64,000 bases of DNA, taken from Augochlora pura (Eukaryota > Arthropoda > Insecta > Hymenoptera > Halictidae). Positions within the stretch are counted from its first letter, which is position 1; each line of letters starts with the position of its first letter. The notes under the pieces were generated by a model. That model was not told the origin of the DNA. It was given only the letters and a program-made list of their open reading frames with translations, and searched no databases. Below, piece after piece: positions 1 to 11,345 of this stretch. Where the stretch lies: contig NC_135774.1 of the NCBI RefSeq assembly GCF_028453695.1, forward strand, positions 434,001 to 498,000, in the 5' to 3' direction. Made by a program: the position numbers and the translations under genes.

Positions 1-571
1 ATAGGCCGACCCTGCTCGTTTCGGCTCGCCTCGGCTCGTCTCGCCGCGACGGTCGGCTCGCAAAAATAATCCGCGGCACGCTTGGCCACGTGCCCGCGAA
101 CGTGATCGTTCGATACAAGGAAGATCGCCGTTGCGGAATTCTATTCGTGGAAATTGATGACACGCGGGTGGTCACAGGCCGCGTCCTCTCCAACCCCCCG
201 CCCCGACCACCACCACCCCCACCACCGCTGCTTCTGGCGGCGCACTCGATAAGAGGCGTCGTTGTGAAAGAAAACGTTCGATCTACCGGGTGATTCGTCC
301 AACTCGGTGAGCTCCGTAAACTCTTCGATCCAGACGCGGTGTCGCAAATGGCGGGCAACGATATCTCTGGCCCGATCAATTATTGGGTGGCCTTTTATTA
401 ATCTTCGATCAAATAAATAAGGGAGGAACGCGCAAGGAGGCAAACGATTGACACCGAAAGCGCTGGCTTTAAATGATTTGCGAAACGTTACGCTGCTCGG
501 GTATCGACGCGCGTAACGCGTTGGAACGATGTTCGGCTCGGTTCGGAGTCGGCGCAGCGGCGGCCAAGGAC

Positions 572-579
572 TGACGTCA
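572..579. promoter_or_regulatory. Full CRE palindrome TGACGTCA
   Basis: The sequence is a perfect 8-bp TGACGTCA, the binding site of CREB/ATF-type bZIP factors. Only this copy and one at 54287-54294 were seen. No gene start is visible nearby, so the role is unknown. Confidence 0.3.
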
Positions 580-590
580 GCCATCGAAAG

Positions 591-610
591 GAAAGAGGAT
601 TTCCTCTTTC
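591..610. repeat. Perfect short inverted repeat
   Basis: GAAAGAGGA (591-599) and its exact complement TCCTCTTTC (602-610) are separated by TT, forming a 20-bp near-palindrome. It lies 11 bp downstream of a full CRE. It could extrude as a tiny hairpin or simply be chance; no tRNA or microRNA shape surrounds it. Confidence 0.8.
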
Positions 611-1327
611 ACTCCCCGTGGCTCGTTTAACTCTCTTCTCTGGCGTTGCCACTAAACGACGCGCATATTTGGTTTACCCCCGTGGGTAATAATGACACGG
701 GTAAACGGAGCCGAGCCGCAGAATGTGCGAGCGCGCGAGCGCGCGTGACCAGACTAAGCAAATTTGCTTCGGCCGCTTTCGGGCGCGGACGATTCGACGA
801 GTGTCCGAGATGGAAATTAACGACGCGCGCGCGCGCGCTCGCGCTCGCCGACGCTCTGGAAATCCCGAGAAAAATCACCGGCCGAGGCGGTTCCGAACGA
901 ACGAGGTGAATTATCGTCTTTTAAAATCAATTAGCGCGGCCGGCTCTAAGCTTTCACACTTCCGAGCGGTCCGAGGTCCGAACGCGTTTCTCGAGGCGAG
1001 CTCGCAACGGCCGAAATCCCGTGAATATTCAAACAGTGCGGACAAAACGAAACGGTTCGAAGCGACCGAACAGAATAAAGTGGAAAAACGTCGCGGGGAC
1101 GCCAACGAAATGGAAGAAAATCGACTGCGAGGGCCGATCTCGACGCGGCGATTTATCGCGAGATTCGAGATTCGTAAATGGTTGGAATACGAGAGCGATA
1201 CGAGGCTGCGCATCGACTATTTAAACAACCGAGCCTCCCGGATCCCTTCTAATGGAACGCGCCATTGAAGTTTCGACGGACGGTTCGCGATTATCTTACA
1301 TTTGGAAATGGTATCGCGACTCTACAA

Positions 1328-1357
1328 CGGCGCGGCGCGGCGCGGCGCGGCGCGGCG
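1328..1357. repeat. (CGGCG)n pentamer array
   Basis: About six copies of a GGCGC-family pentamer. Sister arrays of this family lie at 6363-6396, 11154-11201 and 21954-21981. Confidence 0.95.
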
Positions 1358-2565
1358 TCGCGCATTACCCGCGTTTACGATGGAGATTTAGTACGCTTGG
1401 AAATAAAACGAGTTTCCTTATCTTGCCTTGCCGTGTTCACGACGCCGCGTCGCGCCGGTTTTATTAGGCAAACGATAACCCGGAGGCTCGTTGCCATCGA
1501 ATGGCTTAACGAGCGCACGCCGAACACACTCTCGTACTACCGAAGCATTCGCTCCTTTGATCGCCATCGAGATCTTCGAACGAAGTAGCACCTGTGTTAA
1601 CTCGCACATTTTTCCTCGAGCGTCGTGCTGGTAGCGCGTGTAAACAATGGCGTATACCTCGCGCGTCCCTCTATCATCGCGCGCGCGCGCGCGATTTCGC
1701 CGCGCCGAACAGACTCGTTCGATTGAATTCACGATCGGGATACGGACGATACGCGGAGAAGCTGCTCGATCTACAGAGTGTTCGAACAGAAACGATATAT
1801 TTTCTCGAAGAAACGTCTATTGTATTACCGAGATTATAACAGAACATATCAGTTCCGAATATCGTCCGTCACAGCCAAACTCCTTCGAGAATAAGAAATG
1901 ATTCCGCTCCGCCTTTTGCTCGTCAGCCATTCCGCCATCGGATACAACGTCTTCCCACGTGATGCTCCTATACTTACCGTCGTAAAGCACCACGGAAAGA
2001 CAGCGTAATCTTGGCAAATAACACATCCGACTGCAACTAGCCTGAACGATCTCGGCGCAGCCTCGCCGAACGGAATCGCGATTTAATTTTACAGCTCTGT
2101 TGGCCCGCGGCGATCGGCGCGATCTCGGCGCCGTGGTCGGCCCACTAAATTCGATCGTCAATTAACCGCAAGTTCCGTGCCGTATGCCCGCGTAACGGAC
2201 GCCGCTTGCTGTAGTCGGTTGTCGTTGGAAGCGGAATGAAGGCGATGCGAGACGATTTATCGCGAGACGCGGTGTTACAACGTCTTCGAGGTGTCGATCG
2301 AGGACCGGAATCGACTCGATCCGCCTCGACCGCGCTTCGATCCGGCGAGGATGTTCGAGCATATTCGCTGGTTCCTCGCGGGACCGTCGCGCTCGCTCCT
2401 GCGGCTCCGTGTTAAACGACAATTTGTCCGTGTTACGCCGCGGAGAACACAGACGCTAATTGGATAATTATATGCAACATCTATTAAGCACCGCTCCGAG
2501 CGGCCCCGGGAACGTGTAATGTTCTCCGCGTTGGCTCGCCAAAGAGAAAAAGAAGGGCAGGCCGA

Positions 2566-2607
2566 GCGGCGTGCGGCGTGCGGCGTGCGGCGCGCGGCGC
2601 GCGGCAC
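2566..2607. repeat. Heptamer array GCGGCGT x6
   Basis: Six consecutive 7-bp units; the last three units change T to C or A at the penultimate or final position. It is one of about 18 heptamer arrays in the window. Confidence 0.95.
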
Positions 2608-3036
2608 GAGCAGACGATTGCTTAATAATGTTGGCCGCGGAACGCGGATCGCTAGAAAATATAACGCCTGGCTCGGCCGGCATCGTCCCGTCCGACAGTT
2701 ACTGGACAATTACAAACGAACCCCTGGACGCTCGATTTAAACGTTATTAAACGAGTCCAAAGCACGGAGAGCGCCGCGCGCGCGCGCGCCTTGCGAAACT
2801 CGCCTCCTCGACGATGCATCCTGCGGTGGAAAGGACGCGGGGATCGTGCTGCACGACTGCGCGTGATCGCGCTGGAATGCGCGTGCACCGCGAACGCCGT
2901 GTTCTCGCTTTTGCCGTTTCTATCGTAATTGTACGTTCGAGGCGAGGCGCTCGATGGAAATTAACGAAAGCCTTTTGCTTTTGCTTTTGCTTCGCGCGCA
3001 AATTAACGATATCGAGCAGGATCTTTGTTCTCCTTT

Positions 3037-3046
3037 TTTATTTATT
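3037..3046 (-). terminator. Tandem AATAAA polyadenylation signals
   Basis: On the minus strand AATAAATAAA gives two overlapping AATAAA hexamers about 230 bp downstream of the stop of the candidate last exon (3274-3381). AATAAA is common by chance, so the value depends on that exon being real. Confidence 0.15.
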
Positions 3047-3273
3047 AAACGACCTGTCAAAAAGAGAATTTACGTAAGGATCCGGTAATGGCTGTTTGAA
3101 ACGTAATCGAAGATTTCTCGGGCGTTTCGTGGAGCAGAAGCGAGCCGAACCGTAAGCGTCCGGCGCGAAGAGCGGCGAGAGAAAGAGCGCCGGATTACCT
3201 TTCTCCCGGAGGACGAGCCTGTCCTCGCATTCCACGTGTTTCGCGGGGCTTTAACGACCAACGCGTGGTGCTA

Positions 3274-3381
3274 TCATCGGAGGCAGTACGTGAGAAACCA
3301 CGGACGAGTATCATCGTCCGATGACTCGCTAAAATTATCCTTAGTTCTCTTCCGAAGCAACGGCGAAGGATGAGAATTAAG
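3274..3381 (-). CDS. Possible last coding exon (weak)
   Basis: On the minus strand CCCTGCCTTTTTTGCGGCAG is a good acceptor. The phase-0 frame after it reads 35 residues with a KRTKDNF stretch and an acidic serine patch (SESSDDD) before a stop at 3274-3276. About 230 bp further along the same strand two overlapping AATAAA signals lie at 3037-3046, a plausible 3' end. The frame is also open upstream of the acceptor, so the boundary is not required by the sequence. No family is recognised. Confidence 0.15.
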   Translation of the reverse strand, partial: LNSHPSPLLRKRTKDNFSESSDDDTRPWFLTYCLR

Positions 3382-3962
3382 CTGCCGCAAAAAAGGCAGG
3401 GAAGCGTGAAGATGGCCGGCTTGCTCTACGTTGCAACGACGCGACCGCCCGTTCGGCAAAGGACTCGACTCCCCATGCCCAGGGTGGTCGAGTGGAACCC
3501 TCCGGTTCCTTGTCAGACAATGTTCCCTTCTCAACATTTTTTCCGCTTGCGCTTCATCTTCCGAAAAGTTGCGCGCAGTTTTTTCCCCTTTCTGCACCAA
3601 TGCCATTCGATTTGCGGCGATCGAATTTTTTTGCGACCGCGCCATATTCAAGTTGCCCGAGCGTTTTTTCTCGGGTGTCTTTTGTCCAACGGTAATTCTT
3701 TCAATAATCGATTATTTCATCCACGTATTAGACACAAGTTTTCGCATGCTCTCGCAGCAGCTCGAAAACTCTGATCATCGATCACCACGGAAGACATTGT
3801 AAGGTTGGTCGGCCTGGTGGTCGGGTCGTTTTCGGCGCTCTTTATTTCCATAAACCCCGAGGAATATGATATTTTGTCGTCACCGGGCCGCGAGCCATCG
3901 TTTGATCTCGCTGAACGTCTTTCGCGCAGCCGTGGACCGCGATGGGCTGCTGGCTATCGTCA

Positions 3963-3997
3963 ATCGACCATCGACCATCGACGATCGACGATCGACG
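3963..3997. repeat. Heptamer array ATCGACS x5
   Basis: Two ATCGACC units are followed by three ATCGACG units with no interruption. Confidence 0.95.
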
Positions 3998-4156
3998 GGC
4001 ACATTATAAATGCAGCAAAGATATTCGCTGTCCGAGTAATCACTGTTATTTGCGATATCGCGTAACAGCCGTTCGTCGCGAGGGAAACAACGCAGGCGGG
4101 AGAGTCGTTGCGACGGAGTCTCGCGCGGAGGAGCATTACGGTGAAGACGGCGGTCT

Positions 4157-4187
4157 GGGGACGACGGGGACGACGGGGACGACGGGG
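4157..4187. repeat. Nonamer array GGGGACGAC x3
   Basis: Three perfect 9-bp units followed by GGGG. Confidence 0.95.
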
Positions 4188-5087
4188 AAGGTGGGCACGG
4201 TGGACACGGGGCCGCGAGGGGCGCGAGAGAAACACGAACAGGCGCGCGTTCTCCGGGTGAGGGTAAATTACCGCCGTGGGCGAGGGTCTCTCATAAAGCA
4301 CTGCGCAAATTAAGTAGCCAAGAAAGGGGGGATAGTGTCGTTAGCGGGCGAAAGAAAGTGCAGCGAGAAAGAGAGACGGGCTTGTAATTTTTATGGAAAT
4401 TATTATCGCCGGTAGGAGGCAGACTAGAGTATCGTAAATTACGTCGAGCCGCGTGTTTCGCCTCGTCTAATTATTATTTGGCAATTAAATTTTACTCTTT
4501 ATTGCGCGTGCACGCCTCTGGGACCCGAGGCCATGTCGTTCGTGGCCTAGACGCTCCCCCTCCCCTCTCTCTTTATCTCTCTTTCTCTCGGCTGTCGTAA
4601 AAGGCCGAGGGGGCGGGGGGGGATATCGTTAACCATGGAGGCAGCGTTCTCCCGGTCCGCAAGGGTATCGGCGATCGACCGGACGGGACTGTCTTCGCCG
4701 CGCGAGATTTAACGGTGTCCCTTAAAAATCGAGTAAATCACGGACGGACGCGCGCAAACCGCGCCGCATTCTCGTTTGCGAGAAAGTCGCTGCAATTTAT
4801 TGGAATTTATCGAATCCTTCGTTAAATCGAGGCCAGCTGGAAACGGCCGCAGCTCGTGGACGAGCGAGCTTCGATTTTAAGGGTCGGCCTGGTTACCGAA
4901 GCGATCGCGAATTTTACCGTTTCTTTCTCGACAAATTTCTACGAAATAATGTTTCCAAACGAGAGTTTGCGCGTTCATTCATTCGAAAATTGTCGATGGT
5001 CGGACAAACTATAAATTAACAAGGTTTCGCGTCGAAATAGTGGTTTGTTCGAAATGCTCCCTTAAAGCAGCATGGAAACGGATTTAC

Positions 5088-5162
5088 AAAAGTCTGTAAG
5101 ATATCCGTAAGCGAGTCGGCGACGTTAATCGACCGTTTGTACCGATTGTATCGCGTGCCCTG
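5088..5162 (-). CDS. Possible exon behind a TAGCAG acceptor (weak)
   Basis: On the minus strand a long pyrimidine tract (TTTCCTTCCTTGTCCTCTCC) ends in CTAGCAG, a tandem acceptor. A frame starting QGTRYNRYKRSINV is open for 25 codons to TTTT|GTAAAT, a weak donor, with phase 0 at both ends. This phase would fit the candidate last exon at 3274-3381. The frame is in fact open beyond the donor for some 20 further codons, so the donor is not needed. Unrecognised. Confidence 0.12.
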
Positions 5163-6200
5163 CTAGCAGAAGGAGAGGACAAGGAAGGAAACGGTAGCGG
5201 GAGGAGTCGTATTCGTTGTCGTAGTCGCAGTCGCAGTCGTAGTCGGAATCGAACTCGGACTCGAAGGTGGCAACGCAAACGAGTCGCCGATGGAGGGAGG
5301 ACACGATCTCCGTGACAGGAGAGCAGTACCGACTCCTCTTTGGTTGGCGAGCCCTTAACGAGGTTCTCGCATACTCGTAAGAATGCTACCAGACGCGTTT
5401 CGCGCATCGATGCGGCGTCGGCGGCGGTGGCGGCGGCCGCGTTAAACGCGCCAGCTGCCGGAGCCGTCGCTTCTGCACAGCTTCCTCGTCTTTTTCTCCC
5501 ATGTGCTCCGCGTCATTGTTCCTCCTTATCCGGATCGGTTGAATCGGCTCCGAACTCGGACACTGCGCGAGATTTCAGCCAATGTTAAGTTTGCTGTCGG
5601 TACGCCCACGTAAACTCGATTCCTTTGTAGTTTAACCGGTCGCGCATCCAGGTATTATATTTAACGCGCTTGAATATTTTATGAGAACCGCTCGATTCTT
5701 GCAGGTAGTTGTCTGTGTATGAAAAGAGCGAGCAAATGAACGCGGTCGCGGACGGTGCATAATGCGTTGACGCGTATTTCTGAAGAATCGCTCCGAACAG
5801 GAGCGGGAGGAGGGTATTCAAATTCCGTTGCGCGGACATTGCGTGCCAACGAGTACACCGGGAAACGCAAGCGTCGGCTTTTATCGAGACGAGCCTTTCT
5901 TCGCGGCCGTATCGCGCGGTCTCTTTGTCCAACGTGGTCGTTCCGCGCGTCGCGAGGAACGAGACACGCGCGTGTCCGCGCTCGAGGCGCAGAATCGACA
6001 CGCGTATGCCAACGGGTTATGTTAACGATGCCCGAGAAGGTTCGCTCCATTAAGAACGCGCGGTTCCCGAAGTCCGCAGTCCTCGGTTCGAGTCGCGCGG
6101 AATGGAATCTGTTTCTGGAGGCGCCGTTTCCAATTCCTCCCCTGGCTGCGACGGAAACTGCGAAGACGCGGCGGAAGATTGCTGCTCCCCGGCCGGGCTG

Positions 6201-6226
6201 CGGACCGCGGACCGCGGACCGCGGAC
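6201..6226. repeat. Heptamer array CGGACCG x3.7
   Basis: Three full 7-bp units and a partial fourth, all perfect. Confidence 0.95.
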
Positions 6227-6362
6227 TCGGCTCGCCTACGTGTAGGAACTCTGAAACGATCTCTCGGGACTGCGCGAGATAATATTAATCTCCGGTCTGG
6301 CGTCTTGCCGCGTCCTGTAACCTGCAAGAACACGACAGCGAGGAGGAGAGAGGCGGATCCGA

Positions 6363-6396
6363 CGGCGCGGCGCGGCGCGGCGCAGCGCGGCGGCGG
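6363..6396. repeat. (CGGCG)n pentamer array
   Basis: A GGCGC-family pentamer run with one A interruption, ending in GGC trinucleotides. Confidence 0.95.
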
Positions 6397-6755
6397 AGAA
6401 TAGTGCTCGGGTTTGAGGTCGCGGGGTCACGTGCTCGTGGTATGAAGCATCGCGTGGCTTCGTGGGATCGCGAGCCTTCTTTCCGCGGGCGCACGCACCG
6501 CGATTGGCTGCATCGAGTCGCCGGAGCTTACGCATCCGGAAGATGCGAGCGGATGGCCGCAATCCAATCGACGCATCGAATCTCAGCCGTGGTAGTCGCC
6601 CTGCGGGACGCTGGAAGGTTGAGACATTAAAACCGGAACACGAAGAACCGAGTGGCTCGCGACCGAGTGGCGATCGCCGTCGGTCTCGCAGCCGCGTTGC
6701 TCTCTCGGATCGCGTCCGAAACTCGTAATCAGCGCCGATGTTATCACTCGTTGGC

Positions 6756-6803
6756 GCACCGCCGCACCGCCGCACCGCCGCACCGCCGCACCGCCGCACC
6801 GCT
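6756..6803. repeat. Octamer array GCACCGCC x6
   Basis: Six 8-bp units in a row; only the last base of the sixth differs. In the other frames the run encodes His/Arg/Ala/Pro repeats and produces spurious ORFs on both strands. Confidence 0.95.
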
Positions 6804-7357
6804 GCGGCGAAAAACAAACGAGACGTTCCGCGAAGACATCGGTTAGGTCCGTTTGCGTCGCGTCCCGAGCATTATCATCTCCCCCCGGACTTATCCGGGC
6901 AAGACATCGGTGTAATTTCCGAGCGCAGATTATATAGGGTCGCCGTGGTACACCGATTCCGATCTCGCGCCGCGAGACACGTTTTAACTTGCTAAATCGG
7001 GCCGCGCGAGCGTAATTTTCGTTGTTCCAGTTGATCGGTGACGATCGAAGGCTCTCGCTACGCGACGCAATCTTTGTTTCCGCGGCCATCGAGCCAACGA
7101 TTTTTCTCGTGCCCGTAGGTTGGAGCAAGACCGATTAAGTACTTGAAAACTGTGGAGGACACGCGATCCTCGGATCGGAGGAATCCATGCGCGCTCCATG
7201 TTCGCAGGCCGGATGCGGCGACGTTGGCCCGCGCGCAGCACCTGCGATCGGGGTGCATCGATCGCGATATTCCACCGAGGTGGTCCCCATCCCCTCTGCA
7301 GTGGCTCGCGGTGCACGTCGATGCGCATGGCGGTGCAGGGCTGCGCGAATCCGATAA

Positions 7358-7378
7358 CGCGTCGCGTCGCGTCGCGTC
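7358..7378. repeat. Pentamer array CGCGT x4
   Basis: Four perfect units of the GACGC-type pentamer family; sister arrays lie at 8764-8784 and 26536-26556. Confidence 0.95.
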
Positions 7379-7593
7379 CACGCATCCGCGCGTGTTCCCC
7401 GGAGTTTCTCGAATATCCGGGCGACATAAAACATCGCCGGCCGATATAAATCGGCGCTGGCCCGTGCTGCGAGATCGATCCTCGTTACGGCGGCGACGTC
7501 GCGGAGCGCGGACAGTCCTCGCTGCAGAGGGCAGCAAACGCTGCGCCGCGCCGCGCCGGTGCCTTTTGTTTTTGCCTGTGCATCAGATACTAG

Positions 7594-7635
7594 GCGTCGG
7601 TTATCAACGCGTGGTATCAGGCCCACGGCGAGGAT
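7594..7635 (+). CDS. Possible 42-bp micro-exon (weak)
   Basis: A pyrimidine-rich run (CCTTTTGTTTTTGCCTG) is followed by CATCAG and then ACTAG. Forty-two bases later comes GAT|GTAAGTAT, a strong donor. The frame open across this piece reads 14 residues starting ASVINAWYQ, with both ends in phase 0. No partner exon was found, and a stop codon lies just upstream in this frame, so it could only be internal. Short pieces of this kind arise easily by chance; I give it only as something an RNA alignment would settle. Confidence 0.1.
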
Positions 7636-7718
7636 GTAAGTATACGCGGCGCGTTCCTCGGCGCACACTGTGTCTCAGATAAGATATCTGGTTCTGGTCC
7701 CGGGTCCTCCGTCCCCAC

Positions 7719-7746
7719 TTCCCCGTTCCCCGTTCCCCGTTCCCCA
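7719..7746. repeat. Heptamer array TTCCCCG x4
   Basis: Four 7-bp units, the last ending in A. It lies about 45 bp before the long pyrimidine block. Confidence 0.95.
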
Positions 7747-7792
7747 TTCCACGTCCCCCGACCCGAGCACCGATGCCTCTGTCCACCGAGGG

Positions 7793-8011
7793 ACTCTCTC
7801 TCTCTCTCTCCTTTCTCCCTCCATCTCCCGCCTCTCTATTTTCCTTCCTTTACTTTTTCTCTCTCCTTTTTCCGTCTTCTCTCCAAAATTTTCTCTGTCC
7901 TCTCTTCTCCCTTGCACTCTACTCTGCACCTTCCTACTCCCTCCGCCTGCAACCGCGCGCTATCCTTCTCTCTCCGTCTCCCCCTCCTTCTCTTTCTTCC
8001 TCTCCACCCCC
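7793..8011. repeat. Long pyrimidine-rich block
   Basis: About 220 bp are almost pure C/T on the plus strand, opening with a CT dinucleotide run (7793-7811). The asymmetry could support triplex (H-DNA) formation. It yields long Ser/Leu/Pro frames that should not be read as protein. Confidence 0.9.
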
Positions 8012-8108
8012 GCTGCACGACACCGCGTTCCCCGTCGTCCGTCCCCCGGCCCTGTCCCGACCCGCTTCGAGCTCCGAGCTCCGAGTGGGAGCAATAAATA
8101 ACTCGAAC

Positions 8109-8128
8109 CGATCGGTTTTTGCCGATCG
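8109..8128. repeat. Small inverted repeat with T loop
   Basis: CGATCGG (8109-8115) and CCGATCG (8122-8128) flank a TTTTTG loop. It resembles a bacterial terminator stem, but nothing in the context is bacterial. Confidence 0.7.
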
Positions 8129-8177
8129 AGCCGAGAGTCTAGAGTCGAGAACCGTTCCACCCCGTGGCGCGCGCGCG

Positions 8178-8223
8178 CCAGCTCGCCAGCTCGCCAGCTC
8201 GCCAGCTCGCCAGCCAGCCAGCC
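8178..8223. repeat. Octamer array CCAGCTCG x4 passing into CCAG
   Basis: Four perfect 8-bp units are followed directly by a tetramer CCAG run, so the unit length halves within one array. Confidence 0.95.
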
Positions 8224-8763
8224 ACGGTCTCCGATCAAGCTCGGATCCTCCAGCGATTCGTGGACCTCGAGACTGTAAAAACGAGACCGCTTTCGAGATC
8301 CCCGGGCTCGCATCGGCTCGAGAATAATGCTCGGTAACGCGAGCTCGATACGAGGCTTCACTTATAGCCGGCGAGATCCCTTTTACTGGATTTTAGGGCT
8401 CGCTTTTGTTTCTCTCGGGCAACGGCGATCCGTCTGACGGAATTCTTCCTGCGACGCGTCGATTTATTCGTTCGTTCAACAGCGATTCGACGAAACATTA
8501 TGAAATTCCGTTCGGTTACGCTCTTCTAACTCAACTCTAGATCAATCTCGTCGCAGGTAACAGGAAAATCGTGGCAAATGGACCGAGAAATTTCCACGTC
8601 GCGCCAACTGACGCGACCGGAATTTTTCCAAGCCCCGTATCGCAGACAACGGTCGATTTCCCTCGTTCGCGTCTAAACGAGTCGACGTTATCGCACAGAC
8701 CCCCCGTTGTTCTCGCCGCGGAAGAAAATTTCCACGCCGCGACCGGAGCGGCGGCGGCGAGAC

Positions 8764-8784
8764 GTCGCGTCGCGTCGCGTCGCG
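8764..8784. repeat. Pentamer array GTCGC x4
   Basis: Four units of the GACGC-type pentamer family. Confidence 0.9.
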
Positions 8785-9810
8785 AATCGGTGGCCGATTT
8801 CAAAATGGACGAAAAAACGAGGGCGTCCCGGTGCGTTGACCCCGGGGGGATAAAGGCCGATAAATTGGGCGAGCTTATCGGGGATCGTTGCCGCGTTTAT
8901 AAGCTCGGTGTTCAGAAGCAACGAATGTACGCGGATGGATGAGAACGCGACTCGCCGTGTAAAAAACGGGCATAATGGTTTCCTGCGAGCGCAAAGTCGA
9001 TAGGAAATGGTAGAATAGGTTCATCGATTCGAGAACGCGGTTCGAACGAATACAGATCATTTTTCTCGTCTGCTCGCGATGCGTCGCTGCAGATTTTCTA
9101 TATGCGAACGAACGGACGGTTCCTACTTGCGACCCAGGGCCCTAGCCCAGGAAGGGATCTACCTATCCTGGTGAACGATCCCGGTGTTACGGTAGCTTCT
9201 TATCGCAGGAACAATTTATTCCTCGAATTACAAAGTCGTTGCCGTCGCCGACGCCGTTCACGACGTTTTTCCTTCCCAGCCCGGGTTAATTTTCTTTGAA
9301 CCTCGATTTAGATAAGGCCGAGGCGAAGCCGCTATCGCCGATCGCGACGCGCTTTTTGTTCGTCTAGAGCCGTGAACCAATGACCCGAATGTACTTTAGC
9401 TCCGCCGTCCCATTTCGTGTTTCGATGCAGTTTCAAAAATATCTAACGTCGACGACTGCGACGCGACGCAGGAACGACCGAGACACGGAGAAAATCGCGA
9501 TTTCCTTCGGCGAAACAAACAGCCTAGCCTGGCTCTTGCAATCTCGCGCCAGTCGTTGGTGATTGGGTCAAGTATCGCCTCGATATCATTTCCAATTTAT
9601 ACTGGTAGTAAACGCGTATCTCTGTACTCGATACACGGTATGTACTCGGAACAAAAGCGCGTGATACGTCTCGGCGCGCGCGTTCAGTCGTGCGTTATCG
9701 TGTCCCGACAAAAAGCTCGTTACGCGCGTAAATCCGCGTCGTAGGAGCCTGAAGTAGCAACGAGGATAAAGCGGAGATCTGCTTGGTGCGTCATCGAGTC
9801 ACGAGCCGCG

Positions 9811-9850
9811 TCTCGTCTCGTCTCGTCTCGTCTCGTCTCGTCTCGTCTCG
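9811..9850. repeat. Pentamer array TCTCG x8
   Basis: Eight perfect units; on the minus strand this is GAGAC, a member of the GAGNC family. Confidence 0.97.
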
Positions 9851-10135
9851 TTTGACCAGGTTGAGCGCCGAGAGGATCTATGGATCGGTAGTCGGTTGGC
9901 GAGAAAGGAAAGCAAGAGGAGCTAACCGGCTAGCCAAAAAAGAAAATAATAGCAAAGGTTTTCCTGCCAAAGAACGCGTTATCGAGCGATGAATATTAAA
10001 CGGAAGCGCGTCGATTCCCCGCTTATTTCCGTAGTCGTGAGCGCATAATGTATACGCGGAACAGGTATCCGTAGCAACCCGAAGACACAGAGACCTAGAT
10101 CGCGGCGAAGCGGTTACAGGGCCAGCGTTGTCCGC

Positions 10136-10178
10136 GCGAGGGCGAGGGCGAGGGCGAGGGCGAGAGCGAGAGCGAGAC
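10136..10178. repeat. Hexamer array GCGAGG/GCGAGA x7
   Basis: Seven 6-bp units; GCGAGG units give way to GCGAGA units in the last three. A complementary-type hexamer array lies about 300 bp away at 10459-10491. Confidence 0.95.
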
Positions 10179-10458
10179 GATTCGCGACGGGCATTTCGGC
10201 GAGTGGGTTTTCGTGGAATGGCAGTAAAGTCCGTCGAGGTCGGCCAAGACCGCAGATTTATGCGTAGTAAAGGCGGACGGACCGGGGTCGGTATCTCGGT
10301 GTTCTTCTTCGTCCGTTGCCCGTTCCCGTCTCCCCTTTGCTCCTCAGCGCGTGTCCATACGGACGAGCATTTAGCGCTGCTCGCATCGGTACTTACGGAT
10401 AGTTACCGCCGCGGCATCGTAAATTATTGCCCACGCCCCGAAACTTTTAGTGGCACTC

Positions 10459-10490
<32 letters not shown>

Positions 10491-10491
10491 G
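10459..10491. repeat. Hexamer array GCCCGA x5
   Basis: Five and a half 6-bp units. Translation gives Pro-Ser or Ala-Arg dipeptide runs on opposite strands. Confidence 0.95.
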
Positions 10492-10784
10492 ACGACGGAG
10501 AGGACTTTTCGGAGTCTGCGTGGATCCACGGGAAAGATCTCCCGTAGATCGGCACCGGTTCCCATGCACTTTTTGCCGCAGCAACGGCGATCTTCGAAAC
10601 TCCGGGCATAAAATCGCGTCGACGATCGTGGCATTATGCTAATTGGAGGGCTAATTAAGTTGAGCACGTCTTAAACGATACGCGGAACGGAGAGGCCGAA
10701 TTTCGTTCACCGAGATGCGCCAGGCTTTAATACGAGGATACGAACAGGTTCCCGAGCTCGACGCGGGGAAACCGCGCGCAACGT

Positions 10785-10820
10785 TTCCTTCCTTCCTTCC
10801 TTCCTTCCTTCCTTCCTTCC
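10785..10820. repeat. Tetramer array TTCC x9
   Basis: Nine perfect units, one of the few non-CpG microsatellites in the window. Confidence 0.97.
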
Positions 10821-11153
10821 GACGGAGCGAAACGAGTACAAGATTTTTCGAAACTGGTTTCCTGCAAACGTGGTACGAAAACAACAAGATTTATAATCTA
10901 GTAGAAAACGCGCGATTCTGATATCGCCGGTCACCGGGTAGAGGCCAACAGTAGAGGCGAGGAAAGAGCCCAGCGTTCGCTAACGAAACGTTGTTCCTCC
11001 ATTTGCGTCAACAGGATTAATTGCACGATAAATAAGGGACACGGTGTAAACGTGTGCTCATTTGTACAATAAAATTCCTGTACCCCGTTCACCCGTTTCA
11101 TGTTTGGCCGCGATATCCGGTAACAAGCAGATAACGCCGCGTTTTCACCGGCG

Positions 11154-11201
11154 TGGCGCGGCGCGGCGCGGCGCGGAGCGGAGTCGTGGCGCGGCGCGGC
11201 C
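11154..11201. repeat. GGCGC pentamer array, interrupted
   Basis: Two runs of GGCGC separated by about 14 bp of related sequence. Confidence 0.93.
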
Positions 11202-11345
11202 CGCCCTTTTATCCGGCGACCGGTACACTTTCGTTCGACGTTGACATTGCATAAGTGGTTACACGCGGCCGCAGCCGGAGCACCGTGGAATACTCGACGA
11301 GCAGCGAGCCAAAGAAATGGGAGGAGCCGCGCGCCGTGTAAACGC

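Larger units (their letters stand above)
1..5600. other. Non-coding stretch with GC-rich repeats
   Basis: No gene can be supported here apart from two weak minus-strand exon candidates listed separately (3274-3381 and 5088-5162). The stretch holds alternating CG runs (727-747, 824-838, 1679-1693, 2775-2789), proline-codon-like CCA runs near 205-226, a short perfect inverted repeat at 591-610, several tandem arrays, and a degenerate TCGYAG hexamer run at 5206-5262. The segment 4320-5080 is ordinary mixed sequence in which I see nothing beyond TAATTA-type cores near 4470-4495 and a pyrimidine-rich patch near 4555-4590. Confidence 0.6.

Noticed and set aside
1976..2060. Minus-strand ACG|GTAAGTAT donor with upstream open frame
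   Set aside because: Donor is strong, but none of the AG positions upstream has a pyrimidine tract; no exon can be defined.
8109..8128. Hairpin with T run as a bacterial terminator
   Set aside because: The T run is in the loop, not after the stem, and there is no bacterial gene context.
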